Shown here piece by piece: positions 35,041 through 46,223 of a stretch of 64,000 bases of DNA. The DNA lies in NCBI GenBank assembly GCA_008477525.1, contig SPDT01000005.1, positions 2,294,001-2,358,000 on the forward strand, written 5' to 3'. The DNA comes from Hypomyces perniciosus. Lineage: Eukaryota; Ascomycota; Sordariomycetes; Hypocreales; Hypocreaceae. The notes beneath the pieces were generated by a model that did not search any database, was not told the origin of the DNA, and saw only the letters and a list, made by a program, of their open reading frames with translations. The position numbers and the translations under genes were made by a program. Position 1 is the first letter of the stretch. Each line of letters begins with the position of its first letter.

Positions 35041-35650
35041 TTTGATGTCGGATTGTAGGTATAGATTGGTATTTTCGTATTAAAGAAAAAGAATACCACT
35101 TTCAATCAGACCGGGAAACCAAAGCGAATGTAGTGGTCTGGCTTTGGGGAGAATCTTAAGTGGTCAAGTTGAACCTCCAATGCAAAGGTTGGCGACACGT
35201 CGCATAATTGCATCCCACCTGAACCCTTTTTTGGCCATTAACCTTCTGGCCAGATAGGCCCCTGCAGGGCTCCTCGGTCAGTGACGTACCCGCCCCAAGG
35301 CCCGCACAACTACCGGCCGTTCGGGCCGACGTTTCTCCAGGTGGCGGCGTCTTCAGGCACCCTGTGAATGACGCTCTTCCTGCTCTAAGACGCAAGCTGC
35401 GAGGCTCTCGAGCACGATTCAATGAGCTTCCACAAAGCTCGATTCTCGCCTCTGCAACCTGCCCTTTAACACAGTGGCTCCAACTTCACCGAGCACATAA
35501 GGTCGTGCCGGTGTTCTTCTCCTTCTTCAAACGATAATATTTTATATTCTTCTATATAGGCAGCGTCTATCCCATCACCTTTGGAAGCTCACACCACAAC
35601 CAAAACCCCACCAACACTTGACATCGGTTCCGCAGCAAACGTCGCCCATT
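35041..35650. promoter_or_regulatory. Bidirectional promoter of Sec66 and Npl4
   Basis: A divergent region of about 610 bp. The 88-codon minus-strand frame at 35156-35422 has no support. I do not recognise a specific regulatory site. Confidence 0.45.
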
Positions 35651-37825
35651 ATGTTGATTCGACTGCGCGGGCCAGATGGCATGATCCGCTTGACGGTTGA
35701 GCCTACTACGACCTTTGGAGAGCTCGGAAAGCTGGTGGGAACTTGTTCTATTGCTTGACGATGCTTGGGAACCAAGCTAACTCATATCTTAGCTCCTAAC
35801 CCACCTCCCTGCCACGGTCGACCCCAAGACAATCGTCTTATCGAACTCTCCTACCAGCCATGATTCAAAGCGACTGGGTGACATCGTTCAGTTCCAGCTC
35901 AGCCAGATCGGGTTGAAGTATGATCCCCCCCTTCGCGGACATGCCCAGTCGATGTTTGCAACCCCCAGCTAACAGCCGTGGCACAGACATGGCGATCTCA
36001 TCTTCCTCAGCTACGAGCACAGCGATGCCGCGAATGGAACTACCAACGGCGACGTGCCTGCACCCGTCACATCTGCCAGACTCAACGGCAAACCCGTCCT
36101 GCCCACGGAGGCCGTACCGATCGATCCGAAACCGGAGAGAATCTCGAAGCCCTGGGAAGTTGTGAAACAATCTGCGTTGGATGACCGGCTAGACAAGCTA
36201 GATGGCAAGATCCCTAGAGGAAAGGATAGGATGTGCCGTCATGGGCCCAAGGGCATGTGCGACTACTGCCAACCCATGGATCCCTTCGACCCGGGTTATC
36301 TCGCCGAAAAGAAGATCAAATACCGCTCCTTCCACTCCCACCTCCGCAAGATCAACGCCGTCACGAATAAGCCCGAGTCAGGGACTTCCTACATTCCTCC
36401 CCTTGTCGAGCCCGACTTCCGAGTTAAACGAGACTGTCCGTCTGGCCATCCACCATGGCCAGAAGGCATTTGCAGCAAATGTCAACCAAGCGCCATTACC
36501 CTCAATCCTCAACCCTTCCGAATGGTCGACCATGTCGAGTTCTCTACGCCTTCCATCATCGATACCTTCATTGACACCTGGCGGAAAACGGGTGCCCAGC
36601 GACTAGGCTACATGTACGGAAGATATGCCGAATATACCGAGGTCCCATTAGGTGTCAAGGCTATTGTGGAAGCCATTTACGAACCGCCGCAGGTTGACGA
36701 GATTGACGGCCTTACCACGAATGCCTGGGGAAATCAGAAGGAGATTGACCAGGTCGCTAACCTGTGTGGCTTGGAGCTGGTCGGTGTCATCTGGACAGAC
36801 CTGCTCGATGCTGGAAACAATGATGGATCGGTTGTGTGCAAGCGCCATGCTGATTCATACTTCCTCTCCTCCCTCGAAGTTTGCTTCTCATCCAGACTAC
36901 AAGCCCAGTACCCAAAGCCTTCAAAATGGAGTGACTCCGGCCAATTCGGCTCTAACTTTGTGACGTGCGTCATCTCAGGAAATGAAGACGGCGAAATCTC
37001 CATTTCAGCTTATCAGATGTCAAACGAGGCGGTTGAGATGATGCGAGCTGACATCATTGAGCCGTCAGCGGATCCTACCGTCATGCTTGTCCGTGAGGAG
37101 GAGGAGGACGGCTCAGCCAGTCGGACGAGATATATTCCTGAAGTGTTTTATCGAAAGGTAAACGAATACGGGGCCAATGTCCAGCAGAACGCAAAGCCGG
37201 CTTTTCCTGTCGAGTATCTCTTTGTCACTCTAACACATGGCTTCCCTGCGGAGCCTAAGCCAACATTCACACAGACAGGATTCCCCATCGAGAATCGCCA
37301 ATACATCGGCGAGAGCCAAGAGCATTCCACGCTGGCGAGGTCGCTCAATATGCGTCCTGGCCAAAAACCTAGTGATAACGGCCAAGAAGTATCCAACTTC
37401 CACCTCCTTTGTTTCATCCATCAAATGGGAATCTTATCGAAGGTTTGCATTCTTTAGGCAGTATTCTCTCCTGGTGAGGAAATCCGCTAATAAATGTAAC
37501 TTTATAGGCCGAGGCGTCACTGTTGTGTCGCGTGGCGAGTCAACATGATCTCGCCGACTCGTTCCAGCTCCGCTCTACGGAAGGTTGGCAAACACTACAA
37601 GCCATCCTGAAATCGACTGGTGAGCGAATCCCCAAGCGTCCACGCGGGCACGATGGCGTATCACCAGCGGCATCATCGTCTTCTTCTTCTGCTTCTTTCT
37701 CATCATTGTCTAATTACAACACCCCTGCTGCTGCTGGTGAGCCTGGTGAGCCACTTGCTAAACGGTTTGCTGCCTTCAGGCTGAACGAACGTCGCACCCC
37801 CGAGAGCAAATATCCGCCGCCGTAA
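35651..37825 (+). CDS. npl4: Nuclear protein localization 4 (Cdc48 cofactor)
   Basis: Four exons (35651-35734, 35793-35917, 35987-37442, 37508-37825) encode 660 residues. Npl4 with Ufd1 recruits ubiquitylated substrates to the Cdc48 unfoldase for ERAD and other extraction. The N-terminal ubiquitin-like UBX-like domain is at 1-80 ([18 protein letters not shown]). The Npl4 zinc-finger region has [20 protein letters not shown] and the following [11 protein letters not shown] block. The MPN domain ([30 protein letters not shown]) lacks the JAMM metal ligands, as in all Npl4 proteins. The C-terminal part includes [13 protein letters not shown] and [14 protein letters not shown]. The tail is Ser/Ala-rich ([17 protein letters not shown]) and probably disordered. 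Confidence 0.95.
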
Positions 37826-38396
37826 GTTTGGAAGGAAAAAATGGTTGTTGGGGCGGGCTCTTGGGAATTTCGATCTGAATTAGGATCGTCGAAAGAGTCA
37901 GTCCAAGATCAAGCTTGAAATCACACGAAACAAAAACATCGGCGGCGTTTTATGGGGCATGGATGGAATGGCCAATATTGCTTAGAGATGGGAGCGCATC
38001 TAGACAAAGGGGAACCTACTCGTGGTTCGTCAATCAATAAAACATTAGTATAAGGACACAATGGACTCGTCGTATTTTGAAACTTTTTTTGTTTGTTGCC
38101 ATTCCCATACTCCATCTATCTACGCAAGTTGTGTAGCAAACCGAAAAGAAAAAAGATATCGTCACCCTAGATCCAATGGCCATGTTGCGTTTTTCTCATA
38201 ACAAAAACGCCTAAGCCCCCTTTTTTTGTTTTGTCCACCGCCCCAGCCAGTCCCCCCAATCGACCTTCCAACCGCCCTCCAAATCCACAACGGATACTCC
38301 GTGCAGGCCATTAAGAACATACACATAAAAGATTATAACGCCAGTTCACTCCTCGCTCCTGTGAAGAATCCCGAGGAAGTGTAAAGGTTATATAGT
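37826..38396. other. Convergent intergenic region
   Basis: Between the Npl4 stop and the CPSase stop; T-rich runs and no supported gene. Confidence 0.6.
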
Positions 38397-41300
38397 TTAC
38401 AGGGGCTTTCCGCCGATGAAGTCGGACCACCGGCGAACCTCTGAGGGAATGCCCTCGGGACGAGGCAGCTTCTCGCTCATGCACTGAGCGAAGAGGATGG
38501 CGGTCTAAAACATGGTGCATTAGTATAACGTAGACAGAAACAAAGGGTTTTGGGGGGAATCTTACCTGAGGCTCCATGAACAGAGGGACGCCGAAGTCGA
38601 CAGCGTTTCGGCGCATGACATAGTCAACGTCAGAAGTGGTCTTGCCACGGGCCAGGGCCAGGTTGAAGACACCACGGATGTCATACTTCTGGAAGACTTC
38701 TCGAAGGGCACGCTTGTCCTCCGTGGGGAACTCAATGACCTCGACTTCAACGTTGTGCTTGGAGCTTGACTCAATGAAGGTCTTGACTTCGTTGTCCGCG
38801 GCGTAGAGCTTGTATCCGAGGGGAGCCACGTAGTCGACGACTTGGGTCAGCCATGTCTTGCTGACCTCACCACCGAAAAGCAGACCCTCGCCAGGCTCGG
38901 GCATTCGGAAGTTCATGGTAGACTGAAGAGAAGCCCAGTAGGCGTCGACCAGGTCCTTTCCGAAGCAGGCCATCTCACCAGTGGACGCCATCTCGACGCC
39001 AACGAAGGGGTCGGCACCAGCGAGACGAGTCCATGAGAACTGAGGGACCTTGGTAGCGAGGTAGTCACGCTTGACGGCCATAAGATCGGTGGGCTCGGGA
39101 ACATTCTTTCCGACGAGAGCCTTGGTGGCGACATCGACGAAGTTGGTGCCGAGTACCTTGCTAACGAAGGGGAATGAACGAGAGGCACGGAGGTTGCACT
39201 CAATAACCTTGAGCAGGGGCTCACCACCATCAGGGTTATCTGCCTTGATGATCTGCATGTTGAAAGGTCCAGTGATCTTCCAAGCCTTGGCAACCTTCTG
39301 AGCAATCTCCTTCAGGCGCTCCATGATGCTTGCATCGAGATTGACAGGAGGGAGGACCAGGGTTGCGTCACCGGAGTGAACACCAGCCTGCTCAACGTGC
39401 TCGCTGATCGCATGAACGATCAAGCTGCCCTGAGAGGCAACACCGTCCACATCAATCTCCTCAGCACCCTCAATGAACTTGGTGATGACGACAGGGTGGT
39501 CGGGGGAGACACTGCTGGCAGCCTCAAGCTTGTCTTTTAGATCCTCCTTGCTTCGGATAACGGTCATAGCAGCACCAGACAGGACGTAGCTGGGACGAAC
39601 CAGGACAGGGTAGCCGACCTCCTCGGCGAACTCCTCGGCAGCCTGAACTGAGGTCAGTTCCTTCCAGGCAGGTTGGTCAACACCGATGCTATCAAGGATC
39701 TCAGAGAACTTTTGACGATCCTCGGCCTTGTCAATATCCCTGGGGTCAGTTCCAAGAACCTTGGCGCCACCAGTCTCTTGGAGGCGAAGAGCAATGTTCT
39801 GTGGCAGCTGGCCACCGACGGAAACCACGACACCGGAAGCATTCTCCAGCTCGTAAATGTCCATGACACGCTCGTAGCTCAGTTCCTCGAAGTACAGCTT
39901 GTCAGCAGTATCGAAATCGGTGGAATAGGTCTCGGGATTGTACTTTTAGGAAGAAGTTAGCAGTGGTTCAGAAGAGTTCAAGGTGAAGGGAGTGTTGGGG
40001 GGAAGTTAGCAGGAGGAAAGGAAAGAGGCTCAGCTTACATTGATCATGACCGTCTTCTCGCCCATCTCCCTCAGAGCCTGAGTAGCGCTGACAGCACACC
40101 AATCAAACTCCACGGAGCTACCAATTCGGTAGACACCGCTGCCAAGAATGACCGTGCCCTTGTCTTCGAACGTGACATCGTGCGAGGAACCGTTATAGGT
40201 TGTGTACAGGTAGTTCGTGTCAGCAGGGAATTCAGCAGCCAAAGTGTCGATCTTCTTGACCCAGGGTCGGATGTTGAAGCTCAGTCGAAGGGCTCGAACT
40301 TCGTCCTCAGTGCTGTTAATGGCGAGGGCAATCTGGCGATCTGAGAAACCCATCTTCTTGGCCTTCATGATTTGGTCCTTCTGCAGAGCTTGGAGGCTGC
40401 CACAGGCCTGAAGCTCATTGGTGCAGTCAACAATGTTCTGCAGCTTGTACAGGAACCACTTATCAATCTTGGTCAATTCATGGACCTTCTCAACAGAGTA
40501 GTTCTCGTGAAGCATGGCCTGGCCAACAGCAAGCCATCGGCGGTCCGTCGGGTTCTGAAGCTCATAGTCCAAATCCTCGAACTTGTCGCCCTGGAAACCA
40601 ACGAACCTGGGATCAACCTGACGGATAGCCTTCTGGAACGACTCCTCAAAAGTTCGGCCAATAGCCATAACCTCACCAACCGACTTCATGGCACTTCCAA
40701 TGTCACGCTTGACGTGCTGGAACTTGGACAAGTCCCATCGGGGGATCTTGGTGACAATGTAATCCAAGGACGGCTCGAAGTTGGCAGTGGTGGTCTTTGT
40801 GACGGCGTTGGGGAGCTCGGGGAGGCTGTGGCCCAAGCCAATCTTGGCAGCGGTGTAGGCCAGCGGGTAACCAGTGGCCTTGGAGGCCAGGGCGGAGGAT
40901 CGGGAAAGACGAGCGTTGACCTCGATGACACGGTAGTCGAGACCATCGGGCTGCAGGGCATACTGGACGTTGCACTCGCCAACGACACCCAAGTGCCGAA
41001 CAATCTTGATAGCGGCAGTTCGCAGCATGTGGTACTCCTCGTCGCTAAGCGTTTGACTTGGTGCCACGACAATGGAGTCACCGGTGTGGATACCCAAGGG
41101 GTCGAAGTTCTCCATGTTGCAGACCGTAATACAATTGTTGTTGGCATCTCGGACGACCTCGTACTCGACTTCCTTCCAGCCTTTAAGCGACTTCTCGACC
41201 AGAATCTGGGGGGAGAGCGTAAGGGATCGAGCAGCCATGTTGCGAAGCTCCTCCTCGTTGTTGGCAAAACCCGAACCGAGACCACCCAGAGCATAAGCAG

Positions 41301-42142
41301 CGCGAACAATGATGGGGTATCCGACCTGCTCGGCAGCGTCGAGGGCCTCCTCTACAGTGCCAACTGCAAGGGACTGGGCAATGGGGATGTTGATCTCCTC
41401 GAGGGCCTTGGCGAACAGGTCTCGGTCCTCACTGAGCTCCAGTGTCCTGACACTTGTACCCAGCACCTTGACGCCGTACTTTTCGAACAATCCCATACGC
41501 TGCATCTGAACACCCAGGTTCAAAGCGGTTTGACCGCCGAATGACAGGAAAATTCCATCTGGCTTTTCCTTCTCGATAACGTAGGTGACATACTCGGGAG
41601 TAACAGGCAAGTAGTAAACCTCATCGGCAAGTGTGTGGTTGGTCTGAATGGTGGCAATGTTGGGGTTAATGAGCACAGAGGCAACGCCGGCCTCCTTGAG
41701 GGCTTTCAGGGCCTGAGATCCTATGTGATGGCACTGCGAGTTAGATTGATTTCTTATCCCTCTGGCCGTTATCCATGACCACGCCCAAAGATCCAAGGCA
41801 GAACCAACCTGAGTAGTCGAATTCACCGGCTTGGCCAATGGCGAGACCACCACTGCCGATAACGAGCACCTTCTTTACGTCGACATTCACCTTGGGCTTG
41901 ATGACCCCGCTATCGAGATACGCCTTGGGATTGGGCGCTGCCTGGGAGGAATATGGGCGAAGAATGGAGATTGTGCCGAGTCGCTTGGAGTGCTTCGACT
42001 GGAATGAAGACCTTCCCTGGGGTTTGAGGGCGGCTGTGGTCAAGAGACGGGCGGGAAGAGCTCGAGGAAGCCGGCAGCTGTTTCGGAGCAGAACCGGACT
42101 CCGGACTGCGGCCAGCGCGGCCGAAGACATAGTCGCAGGCAT
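38397..42142 (-). CDS. arg-3: Carbamoyl-phosphate synthase (arginine-specific) large chain, mitochondrial
   Basis: Four exons (42142-41809, 41720-40039, 39942-38566, 38504-38397) encode 1166 residues. The enzyme makes carbamoyl phosphate for arginine synthesis. The N-terminal 60 residues are Arg/Ser/Ala-rich without acidic residues ([20 protein letters not shown]), fitting a mitochondrial presequence. The duplicated carbamoyl-phosphate synthase structure is clear. The first half has [34 protein letters not shown] and [17 protein letters not shown]. The second half has [33 protein letters not shown] and [17 protein letters not shown]. The C-terminal regulatory domain ends IGGKPL. The lack of a fused glutaminase or ATCase separates it from the pyrimidine enzyme. 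A second ATG at 42130 is also plausible. The region upstream holds GATA and Gcn4-like sites. Confidence 0.95.
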
Positions 42143-42250
42143 TGTAGTAGAGTCGCCAGAGGACCAATGCTTAGATTGCACCGTCCTACTAGCAGCCTGG
42201 CCCTTGCTGGATCCCAATTGGGCCTTCTTTGCGATGAGAGTGATCAAAAG

Positions 42251-42387
42251 TGACTCTTCGCAAAAAAAAAAAGTCAGACGCAAAGGTGGTGGGGATTAAT
42301 AAGAATCTCACAGCCTAGAGGATCTGGCGGGAAAAAAAAGGCGGTCGCCGATTCGGGAGTGACTTGACGAGTCACCGATAAGATAAG
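42251..42387. promoter_or_regulatory. Gcn4/CPC1-like and GATA sites upstream of CPSase
   Basis: TGACTC is at 42251-42256. GTGACT and AGTCAC form an inverted repeat with a 5-nt spacer at 42359-42375. Two overlapping GATAAG boxes are at 42377-42387. Cross-pathway amino acid control through TGASTCA and nitrogen control through GATA factors are known for fungal arginine genes; binding here is inferred. Confidence 0.4.
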
Positions 42388-44323
42388 AATACCCCAGCTT
42401 TTTTATTTTATTTGATTGTTGAGAACTTGGGGGCCAAGGTGAGAGCGACAAAAAAGGGAGAGAAAAAAAAAATTGTGGGGGACACTCATTCCAAGTCTCT
42501 AATTCTGGCGATAACTAATCCATGGACGCTCAAAAATCTATTCTAGTGGTGTAGTAATAGAGTCGTATTCGTCATCGATAAGTTTGGCTGCGTCTGCTCT
42601 ACAGCAGCAATTAGTAGTAGTAGTATTAAGAAAAACTCCAAACTCCTATTCCGTACAAGCTGGATGAACGCGCTCTGTTTGCGGGCGTCGCATGGCTGTC
42701 GGGCGCGGCACGGGCCATTGTGCAGTTGACGGTTCCTCGTTGAGTGTAATATCATTAATACTCCGTATTCTGCTCCGGTATCGCCCTAGTCTCTGTGAAT
42801 GGAGGCTCATGACACTCAAAACACTCAAAACACTCATAACAACACAAGTTGCCAAGGCATGACTCGAATCTAACCAACAATCATAGGGGGAGCACATATC
42901 TAGTGTCCACAACGAACGATGGTGTTTTCTTGGCTTTTTCTTATTGCCCACATTCGAATGATGAGTTGTAGTAGTAGTAGTAGTAGTAGTAATTGTTCAT
43001 TGGTGCCCCATGCCTACCTTGGAACGGAGTAGTGCTATTAGTGGGTAACTTCTACTACTAATCCCTTCCATCTCTTTGGTTGACAAACTGGACATCTCTT
43101 TTCTGCAATAATTTCCCGATATTGAGACCTATTCCAGAATTACACAGCACCAATCAATGCCTTGCTTGGCCCATGCTTAGGTAGTCACCCGGAATGTTGT
43201 CACACGTGGAGTCTTCCGTCGAGAGACATCGTTCTTCATGCTTTAAACCCACGAGCTTTTGCAATGTGATAGTAGTGCTAACAATCTATTTTTCTCGCTC
43301 TCTATTGAGATGAACGGCAATAAGTGAGGAGAGGCAATAAGTAAGTTACCATTCCTGCATGGCTATGGAACACGGCTGGATGTCTCGGACGTCGACATGA
43401 ATGGCACCGTGCAAGAACTATTCCAATCTGCGGATCAGAGTACAGTCCTCCATCGTAGAGGGTGTCAAATTCGGCCGATATGGTACTGGTGTTTTTCGGC
43501 ATCAAGAGCTGTATTTCCTTCTGTGCCACAGAGTTCAAGGGAATAATCTGGGTTCACAGGTTTCATCTATATCCCTTTCTCCATACAAATACTACTCACA
43601 TGATCTACCATCCCCTTGTGGTTGCACACTGATTCTCAATGAGCCATTTCCATTCCCAATTCTCGAGCCAAGCAATGCTTTGATTGATCTTCATCCCATT
43701 CACGTTCCATCACGGGGCTTGTTGGTAATTCTACGCCATTCTAATGTATCCCAGAGTCTTTTCAGTGCCTTTCCTTCGTTCGGATGGGCCCTGAATCAGA
43801 CAGCACCGTCAAAGTCTCAAGATTTCAGACCAAAACTTCAATCCACCGACAATACTAGGTAAAGCCAACTCTTCCCATCAAGTCCCTACCAAGGAGGTTC
43901 CTAATAAATGTGTGTAAAACTACCCAGACTGAATCATCGTGATGACCACGTGTAACGTGAAATGAACATGAAATTTCCTTGTGAACACCATAGGAAGGCC
44001 TACATTCACTGGCTTGCCAACTTTACACACAGGAACACATGTGTTCAAGTAACTTATGAGAATATAACATGTCTCCCCCCTTCTCAGGGAATTCTGGACA
44101 GAACAAGTTTTGTCTTCCTGCTGCCAAGCATGGCGTTCACAAGACACAGACAACTTGGGGAGATGCTGCTACATAAGGCCAGCCAGGTCCCGCCCACACT
44201 CTCAAGATTTGTATCAACCATACCTCAATAAATCATAAAGCAGCCCAGAGATACCTTGCTTCCGCATTTCCTGCCTGGTCGGAAAGCACAAACCTCAGAC
44301 ACCATCGCTCCCAGAAAAAGGCC
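42388..44323. other. Gene-poor intergenic DNA
   Basis: This contains A-runs, a TACTCCGTA motif near 42760, a GTA microsatellite and two CACGTG sites (43203 and 43946). A 153-codon frame at 43401-43862 is the longest, but it has no recognisable motif, so I do not call it. Confidence 0.5.
42968..42991 (+). repeat. GTA trinucleotide microsatellite
   Basis: Eight perfect GTA units in intergenic DNA. Confidence 0.95.
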
Positions 44324-45016
44324 ATGTGTGAACAAATCATCCAATTTGACTGCGGCCATCTGCAGCGCAAACCAAGACCTTGCTCCAAGCCGCGAAAACG
44401 AAAATCTTCCCTGCAATGTTTCTCAACCAGCTCCTCAGACAGCGAATGCGATAGACCAAAGAGCCTCGAGCGCCGCGCCGCGCTCTGCAGGTCGTGTCAG
44501 TCCCTAGGTCGAGACAAAGAAGTCTACCAGAACAGCATGCGATCCCGACCATACAACGACAAGAAAAATCCCCCCAAGGTGAGTACAAAGAATCCTGACA
44601 CAAGTACTAGGAGTCATGAACAGGTCCTTCCTCCGAGACTGAGACGGGTGCGTGATGTAGATCGCTCGTTGCATGGAGAGTTTCGGCGCCTTGAGCCCCC
44701 CCAGACCGATAGATCCGAGACCCGTCGTATAAGAGCTCCTAATCCGAGCAATGTCAATATTTCTCGACGGACGGCACCTGACGGGCAAGCCCCCATGTCA
44801 GCGATGCCTGCTCGCCGTGTGCAGAGCCAGCCCACCCGGTTGAGCTCCAGAAATCATCATCAGGAACGCCCTTGCCTCCGGGGCGGAAGTGTTCGCCGCA
44901 CTACATCTGTGAAGCAGTTGAAGCACGACGCCAGGGTTGGATTGCATCTCCAGAGGAAGGCTTCAGATGAGTCGTTTGTCTGTTCAACAGCACGGAGAAT
45001 AGAGAGCTCAGGCTAG
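44324..45016 (+). CDS. Small basic protein with an N-terminal Cys/His motif, unknown function
   Basis: A single exon of 230 residues. The N-terminus opens MCEQIIQFDCGHLQRKPRPC and continues with Cys at LQCF, SECD and LCRSCQS, a spacing that could bind zinc. C-G-H starts of this kind occur in many uncharacterised ascomycete proteins. From residue 70 on the chain is low-complexity and very rich in Arg, Ser, Pro and Gln (TSRSHEQVLPPRLRRVRD; PARRVQSQPTRLSSRN), so it is probably disordered. I see no intron, signal peptide or membrane segment. It is likely lineage-restricted. The coding call rests on frame length and the N-terminal motif, so it is moderate. Confidence 0.5.
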   Translation: MCEQIIQFDCGHLQRKPRPCSKPRKRKSSLQCFSTSSSDSECDRPKSLERRAALCRSCQSLGRDKEVYQNSMRSRPYNDKKNPPKVSTKNPDTSTRSHEQVLPPRLRRVRDVDRSLHGEFRRLEPPQTDRSETRRIRAPNPSNVNISRRTAPDGQAPMSAMPARRVQSQPTRLSSRNHHQERPCLRGGSVRRTTSVKQLKHDARVGLHLQRKASDESFVCSTARRIESSG

Positions 45017-45521
45017 AGGTATTCTTTGTCAAATTTTTGCTATGTTTTTCTTTTGCTGTTCATAGCATGACTTGCAGGTGTCAGTAATGTTATACATGCA
45101 TGGCAGTGAATGTATGCCATAGTTTTTCTTCCCCCGTCATATCCACCCTTCAATCATGCATACTACCGTTTCGTATTCACCTCACACTTGTGAGGAGTCG
45201 ATGGTGGTACACCCAAGGGTCAACCCGTTTAAAGCAGATGGTGAGATCGCATGCTGGCAGTATTAAAAAGACTATTCCGTCCGTCAATCCATGACGCACT
45301 CAACGTGTTACATTTGAATGTCGCAACAATCCTAGCTTCCTGGACCAATTCTATCCAGTGTCAGTGTAAGGCGGTTCGTATCGTTTCAGTCGAACATTTG
45401 TAAGGGATCAAACTCCATAGGTGGAAAAATAGATATTCGAAGAGAGTCAGTAGTCCCTGAAGTGATTGACCACGTTCATGTCGTGTTGTCCAAGAGCTAT
45501 CAACTTCCGATAGGCTTCAGT
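45017..45521. other. Convergent intergenic region
   Basis: Between the stop of the Cys/His protein gene and the stop of Mpo1. No gene is supported. Confidence 0.55.
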
Positions 45522-46223
45522 TTAGTGAGCCTTGCCATTCTTCGATTGCCCCTTGAACTTGGCAAGCTCGGCCTGCACAGCCTTGTCAACACGGGCCTGT
45601 AATTCCTTTCGGTATCCGAGCTTGAAAAGCATCTCAAGCCAGACAAACATGGGCGCAAGAAAGACGGCCTGGATAAGGTTGTCTAGCAGAGCTGGAGCAC
45701 GACCCTCGAAAGCACCATGACCGATGAATTGCGCAGCCCAACAGACAACCTGAATGCCAACGGCGTACTGGAAGGTTGAGGTAGGGTTCTGAAGCCGCAG
45801 GCAGTTGCCCGTAGCTGTGCCGATGAGGCAGAAGATGGCTAAGACAAAGCCTGCCACTGGTTCTAGCAGCAGGTAGAGGGACGCGTACAAAAATGCAGCG
45901 ATCGTTCCCAGGTTAATGTCAAGATACGGCAGCGTCAACCAGCTTGGGGTCTGGACGAGGGTGCCCGTGTATGTAGCCTAAATACAGAGGGGGAAAGGGG
46001 TCAGGATGGTGAATGATAAGGTGACAGGGGGGTTGATTGGCTTACCAAAGTGAATCCGGACACGAGAAGGAGAGGCACACAGATCATATGAATGGCCACG
46101 TTGGCAGGATTATGATGGTAGGCGCCATACTGAAGGCAATGTGGTCAGCGAGAGACGAAAAACCAATGCAAAAGACGGTGTATGACTAACAAAGGCCAAC
46201 TGCTTTTCCAGATCCAGCGACAT
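45522..46223 (-). CDS. mpo1: 2-hydroxy-acyl dioxygenase Mpo1-like (DUF962)
   Basis: Three exons (46223-46191, 46129-46046, 45977-45522) encode 190 residues. Yeast Mpo1 is an Fe(II) dioxygenase at the ER that carries out alpha-oxidation of 2-hydroxy fatty acids released from phytosphingosine. The hallmark N-terminus is present: LDLEKQLAFYGAYHHNPANV then AIHMICVPLLLVSGFTL, with the His residues of YHHNP and AIH available for metal binding. Three or four hydrophobic membrane segments follow (AAFLYASLYLLLEPVAGFVL; VAGFVLAIFCLIGTATG). Near the C-terminal half QFIGHGAFEGRAPALLDNLI provides another conserved His. The gene ends in a charged tail. CACGTG lies 87 bp upstream of the start. It is divergent from Rpb7 with a 1.4-kb gap. 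Confidence 0.9.

Noticed and set aside
36540..36700. Npl4 MPN domain lacks JAMM metal ligands
   Set aside because: This is typical of Npl4, whose MPN domain is not a protease.
40372..41544. 390-codon plus-strand frame
   Set aside because: It is the exact antisense shadow of the CPSase large-chain exon; the long GC-biased exon keeps the opposite frame open.
42968..42991. GTA repeat as a possible CRISPR or satellite array
   Set aside because: It is a simple eight-unit microsatellite with no spacers.
43401..43862. 153-codon plus-strand frame with an ATG
   Set aside because: It has no recognisable domain, no splice neighbours and atypical composition. It may be a chance frame, and I would need transcript data to call it.
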